Source: Draconibacterium mangrovi_A (lineage in GTDB: Bacteria; Bacteroidota; Bacteroidia; Bacteroidales; Prolixibacteraceae). Taken from it: a stretch of 64,000 nt of DNA. Of the stretch, positions 33,398-42,733 are shown piece by piece. The position numbers and the translations under genes are program-made. Within the stretch, counting starts at the first letter, position 1. Each line of letters starts with the position of its first letter. The stretch lies in contig NZ_JBBIXN010000003.1 of NCBI RefSeq assembly GCF_037646455.1, forward strand, positions 1 to 64,000. The letters are read 5' to 3'. Under the pieces are notes generated by a model. That model searched no databases and was not told the DNA's origin. It was given only the letters and a program-made list of their open reading frames with translations.

Positions 33398-34252
33398 TTA
33401 AGGCAGATTAACCTCAAAAGTTTCTCCGAATACGGTAACGCTGGCCAAATTGTTGCAGCTGTCTTCTCCTTTATCTGAAGCCGGTTTATAATCAATCTCA
33501 CAACTCAAATCGTAATTGTCGAGACCAATGTACAGAATTCCTTCTTTGATCCAGCGGCAGCAGGTACCGACCACCAATGGCGTTGTTGTCGACATGGAAT
33601 AAATATATCCGTCGGAGCTTTTACCACCGTGAGTTCCGGTTATTTCGTAATCATTGTCGCAAAAATTAAGTGGTGTATCGTAACCCGCAATCCATTCGCG
33701 TTGAGTTTGTTGTTCGAAATAAAATTTTTTATCATCGGGTGAAGTGATCACTCCATCTTTAACGGTACAGCTGTAAACTGGATGTTCGCTGGCATTTGGC
33801 CCATTGTAAGTAATGGTTTGTTCGCCTTCAACTTCGTAGTTATCGTGGTAATAATCCTCAAAGGTGATCACCCATTCTGCACCAACTTCTCCCGGGAAAT
33901 TATCAGCGTTAATGATCAATTTGCCCCTACGTTGATGATTGTCTAATCCGGTGATGTTTTCGGAGCCGTAATCCACTGTAATGACTTTGGGCCAGGTAGT
34001 CAGATCGAGAGGATCGATCGAGATGGTCGGATAATCATCACTGGCAGTCTCGGCGCTTTTTACCATATTCTTCGATTTAAAACCGGCCGTCGTTCCTTCT
34101 TCCTGCGTGGAAGCAAATATGCTGTAGGCAGTTGCCGCTTCGGTTACAAGTACGGTAGCTTCTTCAGTTGTAATGGTTTTCTGATCAACCTCTTTGCAAG
34201 CTGATACCATCAGAATCAGCAAGATCGAAAATAACAGGATCGTGTTTTTCAT
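33398..34252 (-). CDS. Lipoprotein of unknown function
   Basis: 284 residues. Signal peptide with lipobox (LMVSACK, Cys19). The mature protein is acidic and beta-rich with seven scattered cysteines (for example VYSCTVKDG, LNFCDNDYEITG, VVGTCCRWIKEGIL, LSCEIDYKP), which could form disulfides. DLTTWPKVITVDYGSENITG followed by RGKLIINADNFPGEVGAEW recurs in many surface lipoproteins of Bacteroidota. No family assigned. It converges with the FKBP gene, 14 bp apart. Confidence 0.72.
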   Translation of the reverse strand: MKNTILLFSILLILMVSACKEVDQKTITTEEATVLVTEAATAYSIFASTQEEGTTAGFKSKNMVKSAETASDDYPTISIDPLDLTTWPKVITVDYGSENITGLDNHQRRGKLIINADNFPGEVGAEWVITFEDYYHDNYEVEGEQTITYNGPNASEHPVYSCTVKDGVITSPDDKKFYFEQQTQREWIAGYDTPLNFCDNDYEITGTHGGKSSDGYIYSMSTTTPLVVGTCCRWIKEGILYIGLDNYDLSCEIDYKPASDKGEDSCNNLASVTVFGETFEVNLP

Positions 34253-34354
34253 AGAATTGAATTGAAATGGTTTGTGCCTAAACTTAACGAATTTTTGTCG
34301 AATTTGTTATTCTGTACATGATGTTTGACTAATTCACACCGGAGAATAAATCAT

Positions 34355-35338
34355 TTAGTAAACACCGCGAATAAAATCATGCACTTCAGCAGTATAAAAT
34401 TCGGCGAGTTTGTTGTGAAGTTCCCGTGGTAACGGTTCAAGCTGAGCTGCAAGTGCATTGTTTCTGGCCTGTTCGGGAGAGCTTGTTCCCGGAATAATTG
34501 TTGAAACCGCCTGATGATCCAAAATCCATCTCAGGGCCAATTGAACCATTGTCATGCCTTCGGGTAAATATTTTTTTAAATCGTCAGCCAACTCAACTCC
34601 TTTTTCGAAGGGCAGGCCGGCAAACGTTTCACCAACATTAAAAACTTTACCGTCTTTATTAAAATTTCGGCGGTCTCCTTCTACAAACCTGGTTGCTTTT
34701 GTGAACTTCCCGGTGAGCAAACCACTTGCCAGGGGTAGTCGCACAATAATACCAACTCCTTTAGCCGCAGCCTGGGGCAACAATTCGCCGACCAGTTTCT
34801 GCCTGAAAATATTAAAGATAACCTGTAAAGATTGCAGCCCGTTCTGTTCAATGCATAGCAATCCTTCTTCGACCGACTCCACGCTGGCGCCAAAAGTTTT
34901 AATCAGACCTTCGTTTTTAAAATCGCGCAGCCAGTCAAAAACGTCGCCTTTTTGCATTTCTGCAGTGGGGATGCAATGCAATTGTAGCAAATCAAGGGAA
35001 TCAACACCTAAACGTTTAAGTGAGCCCTGAATCGATTTACGCATGGCCTCTTTGGTGTACGAGGCCGGGTAAACATCGGTTCCGCGCCCGAATTTTGCAG
35101 CTACTCTGATCTCTTTTTCAGTATGGTGTAAAAATTTGCCAATAAATTTTTCGCTCTGCCCATTGCCGTAGACATCGGCCGTATCGAAACAGGTAACGCC
35201 ACTTTCTACGGCTGTATTTTAAATTTCCATGGCTTTATCCGCTGAGAAATCTTTTCCCCAGTCTGCACCAATTTGCCAGGTTCCCAAACCTATTTCACTT
35301 ACCACAAAACCGTTTTCTCCGAGGGTTCTTGTTTGCAT
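34355..35338 (-). pseudogene. Aldo/keto reductase broken by an in-frame stop
   Basis: From the ATG at 35338, the frame reads a complete AKR N-terminus (MQTRTLGENGFVVSEIGLGT, then WQIGADWGKDFSADKAMEI) and is cut by TAA at 35219-35221 in place of codon 40. Beyond the stop the same frame continues intact: ESGVTCFDTADVYGNGQSE with the catalytic Asp and Tyr, AAKFGRGTDVYP, then the rest of the barrel (LDLLQLHCIPTAEMQ; VRLPLASGLLTGKF; ALRWILDHQAVSTIIPG) to the stop at 34355. Family members have Leu at the broken position, and TTA to TAA is a single change. The Met at 35044 would restart after the catalytic Asp/Tyr, so any such product should be inactive. Genuine pseudogene or base error is unresolved. 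Confidence 0.85.
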
Positions 35339-35480
35339 CTCTTAAAATTTGAATGGTATGTTGAAAGTATAATTATTTCCTAATAATACCGGCTTATTCT
35401 GTTACTTTATCAATTTCAGTTTATATGATTTGAAGTTGAAGGTGCTTACTTTTTAAAAACAAGGCTCAGTTGATGGCAAC

Positions 35481-35510
35481 AAAAAAGCCGTTCAAAATTA
35501 TGAACGGCTT
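35481..35510 (-). terminator. Intrinsic terminator of the PpiD-like gene
   Basis: AAGCCGTTCA (35485-35494) pairs with TGAACGGCTT (35501-35510), a perfect 10-bp stem with a 6-nt loop; on the minus strand it runs into TTTTTT. It lies 22 bp beyond the gene's stop at 35532. Confidence 0.82.
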
Positions 35511-35531
35511 TCTTTAAAATATCGTTATCTG

Positions 35532-37658
35532 TTAATAGAATTTCGATCTTTTATCTACGATCTCTACAGCATCGCGGTGGGCCGGGAAGGCTTGTTGCGC
35601 AGCTCTGTAATTTAATGTTTGAGCTAATCTGGTTTGTTCGTCAGATACGCTACCAACAGGATTTTGCGATTCAGAAGTCACCATCACAACAAATACTCCG
35701 TTGTTTCCGGCAATCGGTTCCGAAATCTGGTCCACATCCAGCGAAGTTACGGTTCCGATAACTGCCGGCTCCAAACCTACTCCCGGAATCGAGAATGAAT
35801 TGAAGTTGATTCCGTTGGCACTTTTAACTTCAGTATCCAATGCTGTGGCAATCGCAGATAAATCGCTGTTTTCGCTGATGGCTGCACTTGCCTTTTCTTT
35901 TAGTGCTTCAGCTTTCTTTTCTTTGGTAACGGCCAGTTCAACACGAGGTTTTACGTCTTCAAGCGGTGCAACACCTTCTTCGGTAACCTGCGATAGAACG
36001 GCAATTACAAAGTTGTCGCCCAGTTCAAAAATCGGAGATCCCTGTGTGGTCATTAATATCGTGTTTTCTTCAGCTTCGTAGGCTGCTCTTACCAGCGTAC
36101 GTGCGTTTTCGAGTCCTGCTATCTGACGATCGTTTTCACCCAAGTTGGCAACTCGTTTGGTAAGTTTCTGATCGGCTACAGCTGTTTCAAATGCTTCGAA
36201 AGTAGTGTGCGTGCCTGCAAATTCGCTTGCTTTGGCATACACATCCTGGTAGGTTTTTGTACTTGGCACAACGTTTCTAACCAGGTAAGCCACCTGAACC
36301 TGAGGAGTAAGAACTCCCCTGTTGGTGGTTTGCACAACATGAATTCCGAATTGAGAAGTAACAACCGTAACTTCTCCTTTTGCATTGTTGAATGCTGCGT
36401 CTTCAAATGGTTTTACCATTTGTCCGCGCTGGAACCACCCCAGTTCACCACCGTTAATGGCAGAACCCTGATCGACTGAATTATCCCTTGCCAACTGTGC
36501 AAAATCCGCACCGTTGGCAATCATTGTTTTTAAACTGTCGGCCAGTGCCTGAGCGGCAACTAATTCGGCCTGTGTATTAACCTGCAACAAAATGTGGCGT
36601 GCCTCAACCGAGTCGGGCATCATTTCCGATTTGTGCAGTTTGGCCAGTTTGAATGCGTCGCCGTCCTGGTATGGTCCAAATACATCGCCTACCTCAGCAT
36701 CTTCTTCAAAAATCCAGGTTGCAATGTTTTCCGGGAGACCGCTTTCTTTGTACCAAACGTTTTCGAAACTCACGTCGGAATTGGCATCCACGAACTGTAC
36801 GTTATCTTCGGTAGCTTCGAAATCGCTTTTAATGTCCTCGATCCAGTTTTGAGCATCGGTATAATCAGCTTCCGATGGTTTCACCGGATAAGTGATGTAT
36901 TCGATTCTTCTACTTTGATCTTGCTTGTAATCTTCCTGATGTGCGTCGTAATAATCTTTCAGGTCTTTTTCGGTAATGGTGATTTCGTCATCCGAAACTG
37001 TGCTGTGTGGCAACGAAATGTAATCGAAATTTACCGTTTTACTGTTGGCCTGAAGTGTATTTTCAGCTTCCTGGCTGGTTACGTACAAACCTTTTCCAAC
37101 CATGTTGGCGTATTTGCTTTGCTCACGTTCGTCAACAATTTGATTTTCGAGTGTCAACCAGTAGTTGCGCTGATCCTGTGCAACAGCTCCTGTTTCCAGG
37201 TTTTTCAAAAACCGAACAACCGAACCGCGGTCGAACTGACCGGTTTCAGGATTGCGGAAAATTTGCTGAACGATGGGGTGAATATTGGCTCCCTGCAACA
37301 TGTCGAAAAGCTCATCGGATGAAACATCGATACCCAGATCTTTGTAGGTATCTCCCATCACTATTTCACTAATTTTTTGTTGCCAGGCTTGATCCCTAAC
37401 CTGTGCCCAGGTATTCTCATCCAGTTGACTGGTTCCGTAATTTTGTTTGAATATCTCTCCTAATTCTTCAACCTCAGTCTGGAAATCCGGGTACTGAATT
37501 GATTCTCCATCAATCACTCCAACTTCCAGGCGGTTTCTTTGAAACATCGACGAACCACCTTGTAACATATCGCCAAGGATAAATGCTGCCAATGAAACAC
37601 CGATTACAATTGCTACTAACAATCCTGCTCTCGTTCTGATTTTTTGTAACGTTGCCAT
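35532..37658 (-). CDS. Membrane-anchored periplasmic peptidyl-prolyl isomerase, SurA/PpiD type
   Basis: 708 residues. One N-terminal membrane helix (GLLVAIVIGVSLAAFILGDML, about 12-32) anchors the protein in the inner membrane with the rest in the periplasm. Then a SurA_N-like chaperone domain and a parvulin rotamase (about 345-440: ARHILLQVNTQAE, DFAQLARDNSVDQGSAINGGELGWF, MVKPFEDAAF, VTSQFGIHVVQTTN). A second, degenerate rotamase-like part follows. It resembles PpiD of E. coli and assists outer-membrane protein folding. It is last in the minus-strand series that includes lptC, 163 bp after the CorC-like gene, with its own terminator. Confidence 0.88.
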   Translation of the reverse strand: MATLQKIRTRAGLLVAIVIGVSLAAFILGDMLQGGSSMFQRNRLEVGVIDGESIQYPDFQTEVEELGEIFKQNYGTSQLDENTWAQVRDQAWQQKISEIVMGDTYKDLGIDVSSDELFDMLQGANIHPIVQQIFRNPETGQFDRGSVVRFLKNLETGAVAQDQRNYWLTLENQIVDEREQSKYANMVGKGLYVTSQEAENTLQANSKTVNFDYISLPHSTVSDDEITITEKDLKDYYDAHQEDYKQDQSRRIEYITYPVKPSEADYTDAQNWIEDIKSDFEATEDNVQFVDANSDVSFENVWYKESGLPENIATWIFEEDAEVGDVFGPYQDGDAFKLAKLHKSEMMPDSVEARHILLQVNTQAELVAAQALADSLKTMIANGADFAQLARDNSVDQGSAINGGELGWFQRGQMVKPFEDAAFNNAKGEVTVVTSQFGIHVVQTTNRGVLTPQVQVAYLVRNVVPSTKTYQDVYAKASEFAGTHTTFEAFETAVADQKLTKRVANLGENDRQIAGLENARTLVRAAYEAEENTILMTTQGSPIFELGDNFVIAVLSQVTEEGVAPLEDVKPRVELAVTKEKKAEALKEKASAAISENSDLSAIATALDTEVKSANGINFNSFSIPGVGLEPAVIGTVTSLDVDQISEPIAGNNGVFVVMVTSESQNPVGSVSDEQTRLAQTLNYRAAQQAFPAHRDAVEIVDKRSKFY

Positions 37659-37821
37659 TGATTTACAGTTATTTTAATGCAAAATTTATTTGAAATTTTC
37701 GAGCTACGAAGATAACAATTTTAACTATTTAACCTCCGTATTTAATTTTTTTTTCCTGCTCAGAAGAATAGAAGTTTAAGTGGCTGTAATATAGATTGTT
37801 GCGAAGGATGTTATTGAGCAC

Positions 37822-39090
37822 TTAACTTTCGGAAATGGTGAGTTTGACCAATTGGATTTTAGTATTGGTGGCTTTTAGGATTTTAAATTGAAATTTTCCG
37901 ATCTTGATCACCGAATTTATTTTTGGAATGCTTTCGTGGAAGTAGAGGATGTAACCGGCCAGCGTTTCGAATTCTTCAGTTTCGGGCAATTCAAAAAAGT
38001 ACTTTTCGTTGAGCATGTCTATTTCAGCCCGCGCCGAAAATATGTATTCGTTTTCGCTTATCCTGCGCTCAACAATATCGCTGGTATCGTGTTCGTCCTC
38101 AATCTCACCAAAAATTTCTTCCAGTATATCTTCGCTCGTTACCATTCCTGCGGTTCCGCCAAATTCATCAACCACAATGGCAATGCTGCGGTGTTCCTGA
38201 ATAAAAGTACTCAGCAGTTTATTGGCCGGCATGGTTTCGGGTACGATCAGTACTTTTTTAATGTGTGGCTCTATCGATTTTGGGTTGCTGAATAACACCG
38301 ATGAATGCACATAACCCACAATATTATCCGAATTTTCTTTGAAGAACAAGATGCGTGAATAGCCGGTTTCCACAAATTTCTGACGCAACTCGCTGATGGA
38401 AGAACCCAACTCCAGCATTTCGATTTCGGGGCGCGGAACCATAATTTCACGAAGTTTTAGTTTCGAGAAGTCAAGGGCATTTTTAAATAATTTGATTTCG
38501 GTTTCCACATGTTTTTCCTGAAGTTCGGTGCGTGCTGAATCGCTTTCAGTAACAAACTCATCCAGGTCGACTCGACTAAAAACCGGGTTTTTATTATCGG
38601 CATATACATTGGTTTTTAACACGTGCCGCAGAAGAGTATTTGTGATGGCGATTGAAAAGCGGGTTATCGGATAAAATACGATGTAGAAAAAAGTGAGTGG
38701 CAGTGTAAAAATATTCAGAAAAGTATTGGGGTACAGCCTGAAAAGTGTTTTTGGCAGAAACTCGGAAAATGTCAAAATGATCAGTGTTGAGATAAGAGTT
38801 TGCAGAAGCAAAATGATTGATTCGGTATGAATGTACAAATTCAGTACGGGATCGAGTAAGGCGGCAAAGGCAATACCGTAAATTACCAGGGCGATGTTGT
38901 TTCCAACCAGCATGGTAGCAATGTATTGCCCACCATTGGCTGTTACAAACTTTAAGAAGCGTGAATTGAAAGGATCGGATTGTTTGTCGAGTTCGAGCCT
39001 TAGTTTATTTGCCGATACAAAAGCAATTTCCATGCCCGAGAAAAAGGCGGAAAGCAATATGGTAATTAATATCAGCAGGTAAAGGTTCAT
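37822..39090 (-). CDS. CNNM/CorC-family membrane protein (GldE-like)
   Basis: 422 residues. N-terminal CNNM/DUF21 domain (about 1-190) with four membrane helices (LLILITILLSAFFSGMEIAFVSA; YIATMLVGNNIALVIYGIAF; SIILLLQTLISTLIILTFSEFL; LFTLPLTFFYIVFYPITRF-type), then two CBS domains (about 205-330: MVPRPEIEMLELGSSI; FGGTAGMVTSEDILEEIFGEI) and a C-terminal transporter-associated CorC_HlyC domain. Members bind adenine nucleotides in the CBS pair and some carry Mg or Co. In Bacteroidota, this family includes GldE, linked to gliding motility in Flavobacterium; that role is not implied here. It starts 12 bp after the lptC stop. Confidence 0.88.
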   Translation of the reverse strand: MNLYLLILITILLSAFFSGMEIAFVSANKLRLELDKQSDPFNSRFLKFVTANGGQYIATMLVGNNIALVIYGIAFAALLDPVLNLYIHTESIILLLQTLISTLIILTFSEFLPKTLFRLYPNTFLNIFTLPLTFFYIVFYPITRFSIAITNTLLRHVLKTNVYADNKNPVFSRVDLDEFVTESDSARTELQEKHVETEIKLFKNALDFSKLKLREIMVPRPEIEMLELGSSISELRQKFVETGYSRILFFKENSDNIVGYVHSSVLFSNPKSIEPHIKKVLIVPETMPANKLLSTFIQEHRSIAIVVDEFGGTAGMVTSEDILEEIFGEIEDEHDTSDIVERRISENEYIFSARAEIDMLNEKYFFELPETEEFETLAGYILYFHESIPKINSVIKIGKFQFKILKATNTKIQLVKLTISES

Positions 39091-39102
39091 GCCAGTATTT
39101 TA

Positions 39103-39801
39103 TCACTTAAACCGGATCGCTTTTTTTGTATCCTGTAACTTCGGAATATCGGGCTGCGGCGGCTCCTGAGCGGGTTGCGGCGTCCGGTTTTCCTGAGGTG
39201 CTGTATTTTTGTTATCTACGGTTACGTAAAGAATGCCCTTAACGTTTTTGATTTTCCAGTTGGCCATATTCTGATCCGAAGTTAATCCAACTCCGGTAAT
39301 AATCTGGTCTTCTCTGATAATTTTTACAAACTCCTCGGTGTGAATTTTTTCATTCTTTTCTTCCCATATCAGGTGTTCTGTCAGTAACGAGTCGCCTTCG
39401 GCGTTGGTGACTATCACATTGTTTTTAGCCTCCCAGCGCTGTTCTTTTACAAACTGTTTTGCATAGTCGGCCCTTATGCTGGATACCACATTTTGCTGGG
39501 CGTCGTATTTAATAAGTTCCATTCCTTCGGGGAATTCGGTGTAGGTAACACCATCGTTTTCGAAACGAAGGAGCTTGGGTGTTGTAAGTGTAAACCTGAT
39601 TTGGCCGGAATCGGTGTAAGTGGTCTGGAAATTTGTTGCTTCCTGAATGGGCAGGTTTTCAGGAGCGGAAAACGCACTTATTTCCGAAAGGTTGTTGCTT
39701 TCGCAAGCATAGAAAAGTATTGCAGCCCCCATGATGAGAACTGCAATACCACTTTGTTTTATTCGATGTAAGATTTTAGAATCTAACTTTTGTATTTTCA
39801 T
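39103..39801 (-). CDS. lptC: LPS export ABC transporter periplasmic protein LptC
   Basis: 232 residues. A hydrophobic N-terminus with a lipobox-like Cys (AAILFYACESN, about 34) is followed by the LptC fold: repeated beta-strands in TYTDSGQIRFTLTTPKLLRFENDGVTYTEFPEG (split for length) and QWE-type EQRWEAKNNVIVTNAEGDSLLTEHLIW. LptC bridges the LptBFG transporter to LptA and moves LPS across the periplasm. It ends in a Pro/Gln-rich tail (TPQPAQEPPQPDIPK). Its start overlaps the upstream TPR gene by 26 bp. It lies between TPR and CorC genes in a conserved series. Confidence 0.86.
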   Translation of the reverse strand: MKIQKLDSKILHRIKQSGIAVLIMGAAILFYACESNNLSEISAFSAPENLPIQEATNFQTTYTDSGQIRFTLTTPKLLRFENDGVTYTEFPEGMELIKYDAQQNVVSSIRADYAKQFVKEQRWEAKNNVIVTNAEGDSLLTEHLIWEEKNEKIHTEEFVKIIREDQIITGVGLTSDQNMANWKIKNVKGILYVTVDNKNTAPQENRTPQPAQEPPQPDIPKLQDTKKAIRFK

Positions 39802-41428
39802 TTATCCATCCTCCCACATGATAGGTTGCACCTTGCTGGAGTCCTTCCATGAATGCTTCTTCCTTATTTGGGAAATATTTGCTCCATTTTGCCAGATTCG
39901 CAGATGCATCGATGGCACATTCTTCGCCGCGGCGGGCTTTCGCATAATAATCGCAGGCCAACCAGAAAACGGCTGATTTTTCAAGAGCACTTCCTTCAAA
40001 TTTCTGCGATGCGGCAACATAAACGTCACCAATCAACATGTTTGCTTCGCACAAGTCCGGATCGAGTTCCAGAGCACGGTGTGCATCGTTTCGTGCTCCA
40101 ACCAGGTTACCGTCTTTGGCGTAACGCAATAAGCCTCGTTCGTAATGATAGGTAGCTTTCAAGGTATTATCGGTTTCCTGATCAATCGCCATCTGGTAAT
40201 ATTCACGTGCTTTATTCATTTCATCTTTTTTCAGGAAGCGGCGGGCCATATTAAAGGCAGCCTCTGCCGAAGGATCAAGCTCATATAAACGCTCGGTTGC
40301 TGTTCCAAACAGTTCTGATTCTGTACAGTCAGCTCTTCCTAAGCGACGTAACATGGATTTGATAAAATCGATGTCGTCTTTATTCTCTTCGTAATCTTCG
40401 CTGTATATTTTTATCAATACTTCGCAGTCGGCAGCACCTGACTTTCCGAAGAGGTCTTCAATGAATGGCAGTACCTGTTCCTGTACCACCTGTACTTCTT
40501 TTTCATCATCGCTTTCGGCAATAATGTTATTGGCAATCTCGGTACATTTCTCGTAGTTCTCAACTACTTTTTCTTGCGGAAGTTCGCCAAGTTTAAACAA
40601 GGCCACCGTACTTTGCAAAAATAGTACCAATACCGGTGGTTCTGTTTCGTTACCCTGCAATTCAACAGATTTGCTTAAGTATTCGTAACCTGTTTTGTGT
40701 ATCTTTTTTAGTTCATCAGTAGTGGGCACTTCATCGTCGTTGGGATTAATTTTAAATTTATACCAGGCTGTTCCTTTTCTTCCCAAAACAAAACCTTCCT
40801 GACCGAAGTATTTAATACGCGTGTCGTGCAGTTTCATGTATTCATTCAACAACTTTTCGCGCTCTTCTTTTGTTGCCGCTTTCTCGATCATGTCTTCATA
40901 CATTTTAGCACCCTGGATGTAAATGTTTGAAGTGGATTTTGGATAAGTTTTAAGCAATTTTTTCCAGTGAGGCATGGCCGATTTGTAGTCGCCTTGTTTG
41001 TAGAATTCGGTGTACAACGACAATTCGTTCATAAAATCCTGGTCTTGATCTTTAATCAGTTCTTCCAGCGATTTCAACACCACTCCTCCGGCAGCTACAT
41101 TTGCTCCTCCGTCTCCTGAAGGGATTTCTCCGGTTATAGCAAAATCGAAAACATCACCCTGAATGTTTTCAATATCTTCTCTTACTGATTCTCCGGTTGC
41201 CAGAGGAGTAAATTTGATCCATTTTGATTTAGGATCGACTGCAACTTCATACTTTCCGTCAAAGCTTGTTGTCATAGTACCTCCTTTATGTACTTCAACA
41301 GTTACACCGGCGGCCGGTTCCCCATCCATATAAACGGTACCTTTTAGAACTCTTTGTGCCTGGGCAATTGTAACGCCGGTTGCAACAATTGCAGCGATTA
41401 AGAGTGTTATGCGTAATAAAGCTTTCAT
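39776..41428 (-). CDS. Periplasmic/secreted TPR protein with N-terminal regulatory-like beta domain
   Basis: 550 residues. Signal peptide (LITLIAAIVATGVTIAQA-like, cleavage about 25). A carboxypeptidase-regulatory-like beta domain follows (VLKGTVYMDGEPAAGVTVEVHKGGTMTTSFDGKYEV, about 27-62, split for length). After a glycine-rich hinge (GGANVAAGGVV), helical TPR units start at about 118 (FMNELSLYTEFYKQGDYKSAMPHWKKLL; ALELDPDLCEANMLIGDVYVAASQKF). It ends with GGWINENTKVRF. Such proteins act as scaffolds. It overlaps lptC by 26 bp; the OMP gene upstream ends 24 bp before it. The physiological role is not known. Confidence 0.8.
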   Translation of the reverse strand: MKALLRITLLIAAIVATGVTIAQAQRVLKGTVYMDGEPAAGVTVEVHKGGTMTTSFDGKYEVAVDPKSKWIKFTPLATGESVREDIENIQGDVFDFAITGEIPSGDGGANVAAGGVVLKSLEELIKDQDQDFMNELSLYTEFYKQGDYKSAMPHWKKLLKTYPKSTSNIYIQGAKMYEDMIEKAATKEEREKLLNEYMKLHDTRIKYFGQEGFVLGRKGTAWYKFKINPNDDEVPTTDELKKIHKTGYEYLSKSVELQGNETEPPVLVLFLQSTVALFKLGELPQEKVVENYEKCTEIANNIIAESDDEKEVQVVQEQVLPFIEDLFGKSGAADCEVLIKIYSEDYEENKDDIDFIKSMLRRLGRADCTESELFGTATERLYELDPSAEAAFNMARRFLKKDEMNKAREYYQMAIDQETDNTLKATYHYERGLLRYAKDGNLVGARNDAHRALELDPDLCEANMLIGDVYVAASQKFEGSALEKSAVFWLACDYYAKARRGEECAIDASANLAKWSKYFPNKEEAFMEGLQQGATYHVGGWINENTKVRF

Positions 41429-41452
41429 AATAGTTGTATTTTTTCCTTAATT

Positions 41453-42733
41453 TTAATCTATCTTTCTCTGAATGAACCACAAGTCGTGCAAATTAGCACT
41501 CAAATTAACTTTTGCATAATCCTCGCGAATCAAATTGAAATCTGTTGACCCTCTTCTTCCAAACTCAGCAGAAATGTTTATTGTTGAGTTTGAACGATAT
41601 ACCGGTAACCCCAGTCCAAAACTTATGCCAAAACTGTTAACCTGGTGTCCATCGAAAGAATGATACGTTTGTTCGTACTTGAATCCTGCCCGATATGCGA
41701 CACGCTTAAAGGCACTTCGAATGGAGTATTTATCGGGAATCCATTCAGCGCCGATTGCAAATTTATTCAAATCTGCCAAAAACTCACTTTTTTCTCCAAA
41801 AAACAAAGCATCGCTCCAACTTTGGTGGTAATAGTCAACATTTATTTCGTAAACGTCTTTCTTCGAATACGATAGGCCCAATCCCACAGTCGTAGGAAAA
41901 ACAATATCTCCTTTTTCTTCTTCTTTAAAGTATAAGGTATCTTGATCGGCTACCTGCGAGTAATAAATGTTTTTCTGAACGATATCGGAGTTTAGCGAAG
42001 TATATTTTGGTTTGTTTTCAAACACTACACCCAAAACAAGTTGTTTGTCGTTTTTTAACGGTAACAAGGCTTGTGCTCCCAGTTCCAGGCCAAAATCCCT
42101 GACGCGGAGTCTCGAATAACGCTGCAGCAAATACATGTCGGCATTGGCAAAATTCAATTCCGAATTCCTGCTTAGGTTTCCAAAACGATAATTTACGTTC
42201 ATTCCGAGCGAAAGATTTTTCAGCGGTTGAATGGCCAATCCCCATACCGCATCCGAGATGGTGCCTTCGCCATAGTAAGTGGTAAGGTAGGCGCCTGTAT
42301 TCTCAAGGTCTTCGCCTGCCTGCACACTGTATCCTACATTAGAATAAGGATAAACTCCCAGGCTGGTGGCCATCCATTCAGTGAGCCGGAAAGCCATAGC
42401 AAAGTAATTAAAGTTAATATCGTTGGATGTGGTACTGTTGATACTCGATTTGTATTCCGAGAAAGCGCCCTGCAAGCCGAATTCAAACAAGAAGTTAAGC
42501 GAGTCGATTGCCGTGTAGGAAGCCGGATTGGCCGAATTGATCTGCAGCGAATACCTGCTTGCCAGTGTGGCTCCTCCCATAGCCGTCGACCGACCAAAGC
42601 TGTATGAACTAAGATCGCCTAACCCATACCTTGAATAAGGTGATGAGGTGTTATTATTAAATTGCGCATATAACATAGCCGGGATAAAAACTAACCCGGC
42701 GATAAATAATACTACTCTGCTAAATCTCCCCAT
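41453..42733 (-). CDS. FadL-like outer-membrane protein
   Basis: 426 residues. Signal peptide (VVLFIAGLVFIPAMLYAQ, about 24). The mature N-terminus has the signature SPYSRYGLGDLSSYSFGRSTAMGGATLAS (split for length), followed by alternating strands typical of OmpP1/FadL or PorV-like barrels (NYRFGNLSRNSELNF, LELGAQALLPLKND, AGFKYEQTYHSFDGHQV, FGISFGLGLPVYRS), ending with GNLHDLWF-type sequence. Its start overlaps the coaX stop by 14 bp. Whether it transports fatty acids or serves secretion cannot be read. Not to be taken as FadL itself. Confidence 0.78.
   Translation of the reverse strand: MGRFSRVVLFIAGLVFIPAMLYAQFNNNTSSPYSRYGLGDLSSYSFGRSTAMGGATLASRYSLQINSANPASYTAIDSLNFLFEFGLQGAFSEYKSSINSTTSNDINFNYFAMAFRLTEWMATSLGVYPYSNVGYSVQAGEDLENTGAYLTTYYGEGTISDAVWGLAIQPLKNLSLGMNVNYRFGNLSRNSELNFANADMYLLQRYSRLRVRDFGLELGAQALLPLKNDKQLVLGVVFENKPKYTSLNSDIVQKNIYYSQVADQDTLYFKEEEKGDIVFPTTVGLGLSYSKKDVYEINVDYYHQSWSDALFFGEKSEFLADLNKFAIGAEWIPDKYSIRSAFKRVAYRAGFKYEQTYHSFDGHQVNSFGISFGLGLPVYRSNSTINISAEFGRRGSTDFNLIREDYAKVNLSANLHDLWFIQRKID

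Noticed and set aside
36594..37322. 242-codon open frame antisense to the PpiD-like gene
   Set aside because: It mirrors a real rotamase protein and shows only hydrophobic, low-complexity sequence.
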